This document shows, piece after piece, positions 51,881-62,802 of a DNA stretch of 64,000 bases. Source of the DNA: Warburgia ugandensis (Eukaryota > Streptophyta > Magnoliopsida > Canellales > Canellaceae); assembly GCA_035236585.1 (NCBI GenBank), contig CP141128.1:39662684-39726683 (forward strand), written 5' to 3'. How positions within the stretch are numbered: the stretch's first letter is position 1; each line of letters opens with the position of its first letter. The notes below the pieces were generated by a model. That model saw only the letters and a list, made by a program, of their open reading frames with translations, was not told the origin of the DNA and ran no database searches. A program made the translations under genes and the position numbers.

Positions 51881-52689
51881 TCAAGTCTAATGAGGTGAAA
51901 GTAATGAGACATGGAGACTAAGGAAACCCTAAGAATATGGTATGTACAATATTCCAGCCTTAGTTAAACAAACATATCGTCTGAGACGTACAATGTATTT
52001 TACATACAAGTATGGGGACTTGTGATTTTGTTTTACACAGAGATAGAGACTGGGGATGCTATGCTAGGGAAGTTATGAGGGTTTGGCCACCCGCTTCCTA
52101 AAACTTATATGATGGATACCATGCCCAAAGAGAGGCTAAATGTTGGGTGGGACAATAATGGGAAGGCCCCACTGTGACAGCCATGGTCCACCCCATGAGG
52201 ACATGGATTGGTTATTCCATAGTTGGTATCAGTGGAGGATTATATAGTTATCCGGGTATGCTGTACTGATTGAGACTGTAAGCATAGTAGTCTTAATGTA
52301 TTTTGCATTATGATGCATATATGATAGGCATAGTATGATGCCATGGCATGATGATATGCTATTACATGAGTTCCTAGAATGAAAACCCCATATGAGGATT
52401 GGCTAGGTATTGCTCTCCTAAGTGGGAGTATTGCTAGGGGAAGGAACAAGTGTTGAATAATCTTTGGCTAGGTATTGCTCTCCTAAGTGGAAGCATAGCT
52501 AGGAAAAGGAACAAATTTTGAGCAATCTTCACTATATTAACTAATTTCTCATGTACTACATAAGTAACATATATACCCTATGTGAAGATAACTTATGAAT
52601 GGATAACTATGATGAAATAAGGACTGAGGTATGTATTCTTATGTTGATGAAGTAGTATGTTTTTGTATTCCCCTACCAAGCATAGCTTG

Positions 52690-52729
52690 CTGAGGTATTG
52701 TATATGTTTCTATGTTTACAATACCTCAG
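52690..52729. promoter_or_regulatory. LTR stem-loop (family B copy 3)
   Basis: Arms CTGAGGTATTGTA and TACAATACCTCAG give a perfect 13-bp stem with a 14-base loop, 440 bp before the LTR end. The upstream flank 'ctaccaagcatagcttg' is also conserved in other copies. Confidence 0.7.
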
Positions 52730-53169
52730 ATACAGAGAAGAAGGGTTAGAAGCTCAAGACTGTAGAAGACTTAAGAAGATGTTGAGGAATAATCAATCAA
52801 GATACATCCTCTTGAAGACATGTATTTGAATTGAGGGAATTGTATTGTATTGAGAGTTTTTAATGTATTATGAGATTTGCAAATTTTGGATTATGTAATT
52901 TGGATAGGTATTGTACTGGTACCGAGCTGTACTGTGAACCACTAGATGGATTCTGAAAGTTTAATAAAATCATATTCCTTCAATGGAATTTTATTTTTTA
53001 CACAAATTGTACTTATGTTATGTTTGAAGTGGTGACTTGGGTTTTCAAAACATGTTTTAAAAGAAAAGAATTTCTGCTGCTTTGTTTTGTGAATTTTTTT
53101 TACTAAGGGGACGCCCTTGCCTTTGAAAAATGTATTACAAAATGTGTTTCAAAAACCTAGGTCGTCACA

Positions 53170-53897
53170 TACAATAACATCTCCATTCTCATCATGCAAG
53201 CATACAGAACAAAAGTATGGATCATCATGCTGCAGTAGCAACCACTCTAGGGTCTCAACCACTGCCGCTCGCTGGCCCCACAGGAAGGTTCGAACTAGTA
53301 GTATGGACTATCCATGTTACCAAACCCCTACTAAAAGCCATCTATGGGTAGGTGTCTATCACATCATAAATTTATAGGGCCAGTGGCTAGCCCTAGTCTC
53401 TCCTAGCATGACATCAACTGGGTGAGAGCACCCATCATAAATAACAAAACATGAAAATTGCATATCTCGCAAAACCTAGAACACTCATGGCTCACAATCC
53501 CCAAGGCACACCCTTCATCCTAGGGTCAGAGTCTCAAAGGACTACCCACCAAGCCTCCACTACCGATTGTATGAAAAACCACCAATCTCAGTGATACAAT
53601 AAATAGAAAAAGATATTAATTAATCATACATAAGATATGCTATATCAATACCATAAAACAATCAATCATAAAAACCCATTCAATGCACTATCAAAACCTC
53701 ATATTGATCATAGCACAAAACTTTGAAATTTACAAGTATTTGAAAATGATAACCATGTGACAAGCAAGCACAATCATCATGATGCTATGATATGTAGGTT
53801 TTAGAAAACAAGATGCAACATTAAATGTCATCACCTACCTCAATGAAAGATAACCCAATCAAGCATGTAATCCTCTTAGCTCAGATGCTCTGATGTA
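53170..53897 (-). mobile_element. Family P LTR copy 3, right part
   Basis: It aligns in reverse with the central part of family P: 'agcatacagaacaaaagtat' and 'gtagcaaccactctaggg' here against 14245-14300. It then runs to 'catcacctacctcaatgaaa' (53830), which corresponds to 14768-14785. After that it ends quickly ('gctctgatgtaac' near 53890), so about 2 kb of the LTR 5' half is deleted. Confidence 0.6.
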
Positions 53898-54379
53898 ACT
53901 GTTAGTATCACGGTACTATTTCGTATTATTTAGTTCTTTGAACAAAAATCTATTATAAGTTTTCTCTCAAGTTATGTCCATTTGTGTATCCATTTATATA
54001 GTGATCCTCCTAATCTAGCTTTTGATCTAGATCAATAGTATAGATCATCTAATGGCTTTTTTCCAAGTTAGTTTTGCTAGATGGCTAATATCTTCCATCT
54101 CATCGCATTTATACCATGAACTGCACATATATAAGGGAAAGCATTATATATGAATAAAGAGGATATTTATCAGTTATCCAACTAATATAATGAATGAAAT
54201 AAAATTCAAACTTTCTTATTGATCCATTCCATCACTGGCCTTGAATGTGCACTCCACAAGAATAAAAAAACATTGCAATTCCTCCATGCACATCCAAAAC
54301 TAGTAGCATCCAATGGGACCTATATACATAATTAATTGATTCAAAGTTGACAAAATTAACTTATATACATATTAAGTTT

Positions 54380-54830
54380 TATGTGGCATGGTAGCAAGGC
54401 ATGTAATAACTTATCCACTATTGTATGGAATCAATAAGGTCTACCCCTTATCACAACCCAAGAACCCATGTATGATATCTTCTATTTATTTCTCCTAGGG
54501 CAAATGCTCCTTTAGGCCAAAGACAACAACAAGGAATTTGTAAATGTCCTTGACCTCTAATCTTTGCAATTTATCATGCAAAGACCTGCATAAACTTAAT
54601 GTCAAATACTTATCTTATCTTGTCTTGTTAGTAAGTAATGTCAATTTGATTCTTGATAGAGTAATTAGAAGACATACCTGATATAGACAAAGATGTGCGC
54701 GTATTTCAACTGCACCATATTACATATGGCTAATAGGTCCTCTTTCATGATTGAAACCTCAACAACATCGTGTGCAAGCACACTGACCTCTATCATTACA
54801 AAGTTGATTTCAATATCTTCGTTGATCAGT
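54380..54830 (-). pseudogene. Possible Ulp1-type protease remnant in the CACTA element
   Basis: Minus-strand translation gives 'VLAHDVVEVSIMKEDLLAIC', then 'YAHICLYQVCLL' and 'SLHDKLQRLEVKDIYKFLVV', which resembles the conserved layout of Ulp1-like (C48) peptidase regions carried by many plant CACTA and Mutator elements (D-I-x-x-x-C near the start, I-x-x-Y-x-x-x-L, then the L-x-x-x-L-x-x-P-Y segment). No catalytic His, Asp or Cys can be assigned and stops are frequent. It lies directly downstream of the Transposase_24-like gene, where such a C-terminal domain would be. Confidence 0.35.
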
Positions 54831-54921
54831 CTGTATAGTCACCTCAAGAATGAAGGGATGTTGGTGTAACCTGCACATGATCCCTACACTATAGATGTAA
54901 TTTTTTAGAAATTAATAAAGA

Positions 54922-54941
54922 ATATATATATATATATATAT
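54922..54941. repeat. (AT)n microsatellite
   Basis: A short pure TA run. A second similar run lies at 55892-55914. Both are in introns or breaks of the Transposase_24-like gene. Confidence 0.85.
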
Positions 54942-55169
54942 GAAGAGTTGAAGAGATTGAATTTTATACTTAAAAATAGACGTAAATACTTAGGAGGGAC
55001 AATTGGTACGCCTGTGTTTGTTGTTGGGGAGGAGGTCAACCTCAATGGTGCTTTGTACTTCTTCTGCTTAATATTAGAATGCATATAGTATTTAAAAATT
55101 TAGCTCATGCATTAAAGTTATTATTGAACATGAGGCTGTGATACCATATACATATCTTAAAAATCATTG

Positions 55170-55890
55170 TTTTGAATACCTCTCCAGCCAAGCTACATGA
55201 TATCCAATTGTATCCCCAATAGTATGGATACTGCTTTTATAATAAATGGTAGGGGGCATCTAGTTGGAGGACAGCAGTAATGCATACACGCTTAGTGTGT
55301 GGATGCATCAACTAGCCATGAAGCATAACAGATAATGCCTCATATGGTGTAGCCACAGTGACATAGTTCTTATCTATATGAAGTTGTAGCGTGCATTGAC
55401 CCACATGCAAATCAGACATCACCTATGCATAAGAATAAATGAAGATTACTAATACTTGAAATAGAAAAAAGATAAGAATATCAATAAATACCTCCCTGAT
55501 TAGGACATCTCCTTCGAATTGTTGCTCATCCATCTCTTCATTAGATGGAGGAGTGCAGCTATTGTAAGATGGGGGTCGAGGGGGAATGTCTTGACTTAGA
55601 CCTTTGGAAACTTAAAGGGTCCTTAAAGAAATCATTCCTTACCTTCACATATAACTCATTCAACATATTCTCCTTCCATGATTCATGTCCTCTATTGGCG
55701 GATTTCTTGTTTTTTGGAAGAATTTGGAAGGAACTACACCTTGCCCTTGGCCCCTTACTCACCTAGGGTGCTCCTCTTTGTTGCCCATAGCCATATACAG
55801 GATGTCTGCCTTTGAAGAAGTGCTGCCTCTAGTGCCACTTTCCTAGGTCAACTCTTCCTACATATGAAATTAATATAACACGATTATTTT

Positions 55891-55921
<31 letters not shown>

Positions 55922-56940
55922 AGAGATGCAAAAAATAGATAGGTAAAACCACTTACAATTCTTAAAGCAACTAAGGCAGCATTTTCATGAGTAAAGGTTT
56001 AGGAGTTACACCCTTTTAAATGTACCATTTTCCAAAGAAGGGTGCGATTGATGGGATCTGTGGTCCTAGCCTTCTTTTGTTGCCAAGAGAGACATTACTT
56101 TAGAGTTAATGAAAAAAATAAAATAGGTATAGTTAGATAGAACTAAACTGTCACATATACTTACTTCTTGTCCTTCTAATCATGCGTAAACAATCCTGGA
56201 GAGGTGGTGTTGCATATGATTGGCTGCACACATCATTATTCCTTTGACATGCTTTGGCTACACATCAAAGGAACATGTAATGAATCATAATGGACTCGAA
56301 AATTAGAGAAATCAAGCTTTTGACTGCCTTGTAATTACCTCCAAGTCTGAAGACAGATGGGTCTGTACAAATTCATTCCATGCATCTTGATCAATAATTA
56401 TGGAATACAACTCAGGGACTATGTAGAGTGTAGATGGATCATTAGCATTTGGAAGTATGTACTTCCTTGTTAGATCACTCTTCCGTTTCCTCCATTTTTC
56501 CCCGACCCCATGTAGAGCATTCTTCTTATACTCATCAAAGACGTCAAAAGTAGACTACAAAGTAGAAACAAACATTAGACTATTTGAACTAAAACAAGAT
56601 AAGGCACATAGTATGTTGTATGTAGCAAGCATTTACAAACCTTCACCATCTCCCATATTGCATCCTTTATTGATGGTGATACATGTCTCCAATTAGTAAC
56701 TGAGACTGACACCATGCTTCAGACAGTGCAGTAAATAAAACTAGTGTAAGAATGTACACTGCCACCTATTGCTTGCCCTTTACTATTGAACTATACCATC
56801 TCTCTTATTCCCTTTGACTTTCTCGTAATAATATGCTCTATTTTGGTTGGCCCTCTACCCTTTCTCTTAATGGGTATACTTGTGCTACACTGTTCTTCAT
56901 GATGCTCACTCTCTTCATCTTCGATTTTTCCTACATAAGT
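55170..56940 (-). pseudogene. CACTA accessory protein, Transposase_24 family
   Basis: Proteins of this type (plant Ptta/En-Spm transposase family, TNPA-like) are thought to bind the element ends in the nucleus. Homology falls in several pieces separated by intron-like gaps. 56935-56740 holds 'KRKGRGPTKIEHI' and 'FNSKGQAIGGS'; 56720-56640 'VSVTNWRHVSPSIKDAIWEM'. 56560-56335 is an open exon of about 75 codons with 'DEYKKNALHGVGEKWRKRKS' and 'DAWNEFVQTHLSSD'. 56270-56150 has 'HHLSRIVYA'; 56095-55945 'KKARTTDPINRTLLWKM'; 55860-55730 'MGNKEEHPR-VRG'. 55560-55500 holds 'EEMDEQQFEGDVL' and 55420-55180 the C-terminal beta segment. There are few internal stops in the long exon but frameshifts elsewhere. 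It is better preserved than the transposase to its right. Confidence 0.72.
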
Positions 56941-57004
56941 TAAAACAATATATTTAGAATATAACCACATATATATAGTGGTTTAGAAAAAACCACCATC
57001 TAAG

Positions 57005-58545
57005 TGCATAGATGCTCAATTTTAAGCATTTACAAGCATTAAAGAAGCACAAAATTAGCAACATATACAGTAAAAAATGCATGGTAAAAATGCATATTCA
57101 AGCAACATTTTGCATGCCTTATTGAATGAAATATCAAAATCTAAAACATGGGCCTTCTTAAACTCAATGGAGGTTATTTAGAAGTATCAATTTCAAGCAT
57201 TTACAAGCATTAAAGAAGCACAAAATTAGCAACATATATAGTAAAAAATGCATATTCAAGCAACATTTTGTATGGCTTGTTGAATGAAATATCAAAAACC
57301 AAAACATGGGTCTTCTTAAACTTAATGGAGGCTATCTAGAATGATCAATTTCAGGCATTAAAGAAGCGCAAAATTAACAACATATGCAGTAAAAAATGCA
57401 TGGTAAAAATGAATATTCATGCAACATTTTGCATGCCTCGTTGAATTAAACATCAAAATCTAAAACATGGATCCTCTTAAACTCAATGGAGAATATCTAG
57501 AATGATTAATTTCAAGCATTTACAAGTATTTAAGAAGGACAAAATCAGCAACATATGCGGTAAAAAATGCAAGGTAAAAATGCATATTCCAACAACATTT
57601 TGCATGCCTTGCTGAATTAAACATCAAAATCTAAAACATGGGTCATCTTAAACTCAATAAAGGACATCTAGAATGATCGATTTTAAGTATTTACAAGCAT
57701 TAAAGAAGAACAAAATTAGTAACATATATAGTAAAAAATGCAAGGTAAAAATGCATATTCAAGCAACATTTTGCATGCCTTATTGAATGAAACATCAAAA
57801 TCTAAAACATAGGTCTTCTTAAACTCAATAGAGGCTATATAGGATGATCAAATTCAAGAATTTATAGGCATTAAAGAAGCAAAAAATCATTAACATATAC
57901 AGTAAAAGTGCATGGTGAAAACACATATTCAAGCAAAGTTTTGCATACCTTGTTAAATGTAACATTAAAATCTAAAACATGGGTCCTCTTAAACTCAATG
58001 GAGACTATCTAGAATGATTAGTTTCAAGAATTTACAATTATTAAAGAAGCATAAAATCAGCAAACATAAGGTAAAAAATGCATATTCAAGCAACATTTTG
58101 CATGCCTTGTTGAATGAAACATCAAATGGGTCTTCTTAAACTCAATAGAGGCTATCTAAAATGATCAATTCCAAGCATTAAAGACGAACAACATCAATAA
58201 CATATACAATAAAAATTTCATGGTAAAATTGCATATTCAAGCAACATTTTGCATGCCTTGTTGAATGAAACATCGAAATCTAAAACATGGGTCTTCTTAA
58301 ACTCAATGGAGGCTATCTACAATGATCAATTTCAATAATTTACAAGCATTAAAGAAGCACAAAATTAGTAACATATACAGTAAAAAATGCAAGGTGAAAA
58401 TGTATATTCAAGCAACATTTTGCATGCCTTATTGGATGAAACATAAAAATCTAAAACATGGATCTTCTTAAAATCAATGGAGGATATCTAGAATGATCAA
58501 TTTTAAACATTTACAGGCACTAAAGGAGCACAAAATCAAGAAATT
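57005..58545. repeat. Tandem array of about 165-bp units
   Basis: About nine units plus part of a tenth. The words 'aagcaacattttgcatgcc' and 'aaacatgggtcttcttaaac' recur at spacings of 158-172 bp (for example 57099, 57258, 57421, 57591, 57761, 57931, 58089, 58240, 58411). Units differ by point changes and small gaps, most clearly the loss of 'tttacaag' in some. It lies in the non-coding part upstream of the Transposase_24-like gene and is AT-rich without open frames. Confidence 0.93.
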
Positions 58546-58854
58546 AGAGAGAACCAATCTAGTGTGAGAAAACTAATCCCCCTTCTTCTCCTCAAGGGTT
58601 TCAGGTTAGAAAAATTCATGGGGGATGGGAAAGGGGAGGGGTGCACAAAATCTCTTCTTATTCTCCTTAAGGGCTATGGGGGTTTTGAAAATATCATATA
58701 GGGGGCTTGATTCCTCTCCTCTCCTCTTCCTCTCCTATTTCCTATTCTTCTTCCCTCCCTCTCTCTTTCTCCTCTCCTCTTATTCTTCTACTTAAGGGTT
58801 TTGGGGGTTTGGGTTTGAAAAATTCGAATTGGGGAACGGGGGGTTGATATTTCA
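58546..58854 (-). other. Leader-like sequence upstream of the Transposase_24-like gene
   Basis: On the minus strand this is purine-rich with runs of 'agaggagagg' and 'aaacccccaaaaccctt', as found in 5' untranslated leaders. No TATA box is clear. It contains no gene. It lies between the internal repeat array and the tandem array, so it may be the first exon region of the downstream gene. Confidence 0.35.
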
Positions 58855-59160
58855 AAGGAATATAGGATGGTTTTTAAAAACCATTTAAAAAAATATAGGA
58901 AAATTTATAAAAATGGTTCTTTATTCACATGAATATAGGGTGGTTTGTTTAAAACCATCCTTTATTCAAATTAATAAAGAATGATTTTAAAAAAGTCATC
59001 CTATATTTCTATGAATATAGGATGGTTATTTAAAAATCATCTTATATTTTAATAATTATATAAGACGGGTTTTAAAAAACCATCCTATATTAAAGGTCAC
59101 TTTCACCGTGAAACATTCCCGTGCCTAATTTTTTGTTTGAATACTAAAAGATGGTTTATT
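58855..59160. repeat. Internal copy of the CACTA subterminal repeat array
   Basis: Five or six units of the same inverted-repeat form as 41301-42060 ('atataggatggtttttaaaa', 'gaatgattttaaaaaagtca', 'ataagacgggttttaaaaaa'). It lies between the two CACTA genes rather than at the element edge. No CACTA terminus is visible beside it; 'aaagtagttttac' at 59183 is at best a ruined one. Confidence 0.8.
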
Positions 59161-59360
59161 AATAACTATCTTAAATGAATTAAAGTAGTTTTACAAGTTA
59201 TTTGAAACCTTAAAATCTTAAAAACCTTTGAAGTGCATAAATTACCCTGTGATTTATTTCATTCACATTTAACCAATGTTTGGAATGACACATGATGTGT
59301 AAACTTCAATTCATTAATTAAATCATTTTTCATACATCACATGATACAAACACATGCTCT

Positions 59361-62300
59361 TTACTTTGTCCTCTTAATACAATCAGATTCCACCCACGCA
59401 ACCTCCTCACTAGCAACATACACATAATTCATCTCACTCTGCCTTATTAGATGGATTGATGGCATTGTTGTAGTGATTGAAGGGTAATCAATTGTCATGT
59501 CACATAGGTCGTCTTCATCATAGAAGTCCCTTGGAGAAGCTAATAAAATAGTTGACCATCTCATACCATGTCCATCTTGTACATAAAATACACGTTTTGC
59601 TTGACATGCCAAATAAACTGGTCATTTTGATAGCCGATCTTATTGAGGTCAACCAATGTCAAGCTAAGGGCATTGGTTCTTATTCTATATTTGTTGTGGT
59701 CCACCCAATTGCACTTAAACACAACCATAGTTCTACATGTATAATCCAGCTCCCATATCTCATGTATAATTCTTAATAAGTATTGTTAGCTACAATTTGG
59801 TTGTTGTCTATTAAACTGGAAAAGAAAGTGGCTTTAGCAACTAAGTTAACACTACTACCTTGTTGTGCTCTTAACATATCATAGTCTTTTGTGTGAAAGT
59901 GATAACCATTGATGGCATATCCAAAATACTTTATTACTTCTGGTTGAGGTCCTATTGTCATTCAACCCAAGCATTCAGAAATACTATGACTTGGAACATC
60001 TCATTGATCTAAAACCTATATGTAATAATATATTAATTAAAATGATTAATTAATGTATACGAGCATATATTATATATTATACAAATTAATTAATTAATTA
60101 ATTAATCATAGAGCAATATTTAATTTAATTAAATACCTTCTCACGAAGCCAAGTCATGAAGGAATGACAATGCTCATCTTGTAGTCACTTCTCTTTCTGT
60201 GCATCTCTTGGATATCTCTTTTAGGAAGTCCATGTACATACTACATAATGATCAGAGATGAAAATTATATAACATGGCTGATGTTAAACTTCAATAACAT
60301 CAATGATTCAATTAAATGATGTTAAAGAAACTAGCAAAAAGAGAACATTAATTACATACTCAATGTATGGTTGAACTTCATCAACATTAATATTCCACAA
60401 GAGGTAAAGGTGTGCTTGCTTCTATTCCTGATGATCAATAGGCAACGCACAACCACTAGATAAAGGTTTACTAACTCTTAGATCAATTAACACACCTGAA
60501 TGTTTCTTTCTTTGGATTCCAATAGCATCCACTCCTGATAAATACTTAGTGCAAAACTCGACCGCTTCTTCTATAATGTAACATTCAGCAATACACCTCT
60601 ATGGCCTATTATGATTTCATGCACACCCTTTTAACACTTTCATGTACCTTTAAAATAGGTACATCCATCATAAATAAACAGGTCCACCAACCTAACCTCA
60701 TCAATTAGGTGCATTGTTAAGTATACAATGATATCAAAGAAGGATGGTGAAAAGATTGTCTCAAGCTCACATAAGGTTGTCACTAAATGCTCATGGATTT
60801 CATGTAATTAGAAGTATCCACCACCTTCTTGCACAAAGCATTAAAGAAGTAGAAGAATTTAGTAATAGATCCTTTAACTTTATCTGGTAGCACTGAACAT
60901 ATTGCTATGGGTAAAAGTTGTTGCATCAATGGATGACAATCATGAGACTTCATCCCCAATAGTTTTAGCTCTTTTGTGGAGACAATTTTTATAAGGCTTA
61001 AAGAGGACCCATCTAGAACTTTGATATCTAATGGGTTTTACACACTATTCTTCTCTCCTCTCTGCTAAGCATATAATTTTCTTTAGAAAAATATGTTTCT
61101 CTGCTGCCCCTATCCTATGGATGAAACCTTCTCTTCAAATCCATTGTCATGAGATCCATTCGAATGGCAATTCCGTCCTTTGTTTTTCCCGACATGTTGA
61201 GTAAAGTACCGGTCAAGCTTTCACAGACATTTTGCCCAATGTGCATGACATCAAGCACATACTGCATGTGTAGGGATTTCTAGTAACCAAGTTCAAAGAA
61301 TATTGACTTCTTCTTCCAATAGATTTTAGAGTTGCTTTCATTTGTATGGCAACTTGCCTTCTTCTTCTTCTTCCCCCATGATACATTAAGGTTCTCAACT
61401 TGTTCAATACTTGTCATCCAATCAACCTCTTTAGAGGTGTCCTAGTCTCCACACTACCATCAAATTTCCCCTTTTTAAAATGGTATGGATGATTTCTATG
61501 CAACCATCTTCTATGGCCTAGGAATGCCATCTTCCTACCATGTTGAAGTCATGTGGCACATGTTTGGTCACTACAAATGGGATAGGCATTGTATCCCTTC
61601 ACTGTGCATCCAGCCAAATTACCACATGCAGGAAAGTTGCCTATTGTCCGTAGTAGTACATCCTTAAGTGTGAATGTATCTTTCTTGTACGCATCATAAG
61701 TTTCAACCACTACTTCCCACAATGTCCTAAGGTCATCGATCAATAGAGCTAAGTACACATTGATGTCATTCCCAGGTTTCTTGGGACCCGATAATAACAT
61801 ATTTAACATCATGAACTTCCTCTTCATGCACAACAATAGTGAAAAGTTGTAACAAACTATTATAATAGGCCAAAAACTATACCTGGTGTTCATAGAACCA
61901 TAAGAATTAATCCCATCTATAGATATTGCAAGTCTTAAGTTCCTGGGTTCATCTCCAATATCGGGCCACATGAAGTGTACAAGCTTTTACATAGGGCTAT
62001 CTGTTGGATGGTGTAAATAGTTATCACCCACTCTCTCCTCCACATGCCATACTAGTTTCTTTGTTGTTTCTTTAATACGAAACATTCTTTGGAATTTAGA
62101 ATAAGGGGAAAATACCGTAGGACCTTTACAGGGACATCTTTCAAATTCTTCCTCATATTCCATCTTGAATGTCCACAAATTGGACATATAATTTTGTCTT
62201 TGTGCTCCTTTCTGTATAAGATGCAGTTGTTGAGACAAGCATGTATCTTTTCATACTTTAAGCCTAGAGTAGCCAAGGTTTTCTTTACCTCCCATGTCTA

Positions 62301-62800
62301 CCAAATGAAATTGTTCTCCTTGGGCAACATTTTACCACTGAATTTCAACAATTATGTAAAACCATGATCTGAAATACTAAATCTTGACTACACATTGTAA
62401 AGTTCTACAATTATAGACAAGTTGGTATAATCTATACACCCAATTTACAATGGCTCATTGGCTTCCTCTAATGCAGTTTAAAATTGTACTAGGTCATCTT
62501 AGAACTCATTGTATACATATTGAAACATAGGTATAGCTATCCTACTACCTTCACCACTTCCTATAGTGGCTTCCTTTTCATATACACATTCAGCCCTTAT
62601 CTAGGGTCTATGAGACATTTAATCTCCATGCCACATCTAGGGGTGATAGTTTTCATCAACTCCATTGAAGCACAAATGTTCTCTCAACTCACAAACAGTG
62701 ACCTTTTTTAGGTTTCCACATCTCAATCATGGACATCGAATTCAATTACAATCACCACCTGCCCCAAGGGCAAACTCAATGAACTCTTCTATTCCCTCAT
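59361..62800 (-). pseudogene. CACTA transposase (TNPD-like), degenerate
   Basis: This would be the catalytic transposase that cuts the element ends. Read right to left: an upstream segment near 62490-62290 with remnants of the K-L-Y-N and N-T-L-P-(K/R)-S-x-Y/F area; the Tnp2 domain at 62276-61549, with 'LGLKYEKIHACLNNCILYRK', 'CPICGHSRWN', 'KVLRYFPL', 'KFQRMFRIKET', 'LVWHVEERVGD', 'DEPRNLRLAISIDGINSYGS', 'LCMKRKFMML', 'LSGPKKPGNDINVYLALLID' and 'NFPACGNLAGCTVKGYNAYP'. Then come the segment 'KNKGRNCHSNGSHDN' at 61200-61140 and DUF4218 at 61000-60600 ('GMKSHDCHPLMQQLLPIAI', 'LRWMYLF-RYMKVLKG'). DUF4216 follows at 59720-59361 ('LTLVDLNKIGYQNDQFI', 'VYFVQDGHGMRWSTILL'). At least one frameshift splits Tnp2 near 62120, and stops are frequent, so no active protein results. 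The N-terminal end meets the LTR at 62803. Confidence 0.88.
60087..60107. repeat. (TTAA)n microsatellite
   Basis: About five ATTA/TTAA units in a row, inside the non-coding gap between the DUF4218 and DUF4216 parts of the dead transposase. Confidence 0.8.
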
Positions 62801-62802
62801 AT

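Larger units (their letters stand above)
47441..53169 (+). mobile_element. Long LTR, family B copy 3
   Basis: It matches copy 1 from about 190 bp inside the LTR ('ggatgaaaaatc' at 47448 against 'agatgagaaatc' at 19564) to its end ACCTAGGTCGTCACA. The first ~190 bp are missing where it meets copy 2. At 5.7 kb it is longer than copy 1, because of a 318-bp tandem array, a GATCCAA minisatellite and a leader segment (47900-48830) that differs from copy 1. ORFs in the leader (48193-48817) have no recognisable product. Confidence 0.72.
41301..62802 (-). mobile_element. CACTA (En/Spm) transposon, disrupted
   Basis: A DNA transposon of the CACTA superfamily moves by cut and paste, using a transposase that binds its ends. 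The terminus CACTACTACAGCAATGGG is at 41301, next to 'taa', which should be one half of the 3-bp target duplication. Own sequence comprises 41301-42375 and about 53898-62802, roughly 10 kb; the section between is nested LTRs. The genes run right to left: the Tnp2-type transposase (62800-59361), then the Transposase_24-like gene (56940-55170). The 5' terminus is missing because a family-B LTR begins at 62803. It is inserted in the leader of an Athila element. Confidence 0.85.

Noticed and set aside
53880-53900. 'gatgctctgatgtaac' as a reverse tRNA-Met primer site
   Set aside because: On the minus strand it reads like TGGTATCAGAGC with gaps, but it adjoins a truncated LTR middle rather than an LTR end, so it is more likely a broken LTR edge.
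57005-58545. Possible CRISPR-like array
   Set aside because: Repeat and spacer are not distinct; the whole ~165-bp unit repeats with point changes, and the host is a plant.
59773-59961. Separate small gene on the minus strand
   Set aside because: It is upstream of and adjacent to the DUF4216 remnant of the CACTA transposase and is best read as part of that dead gene.
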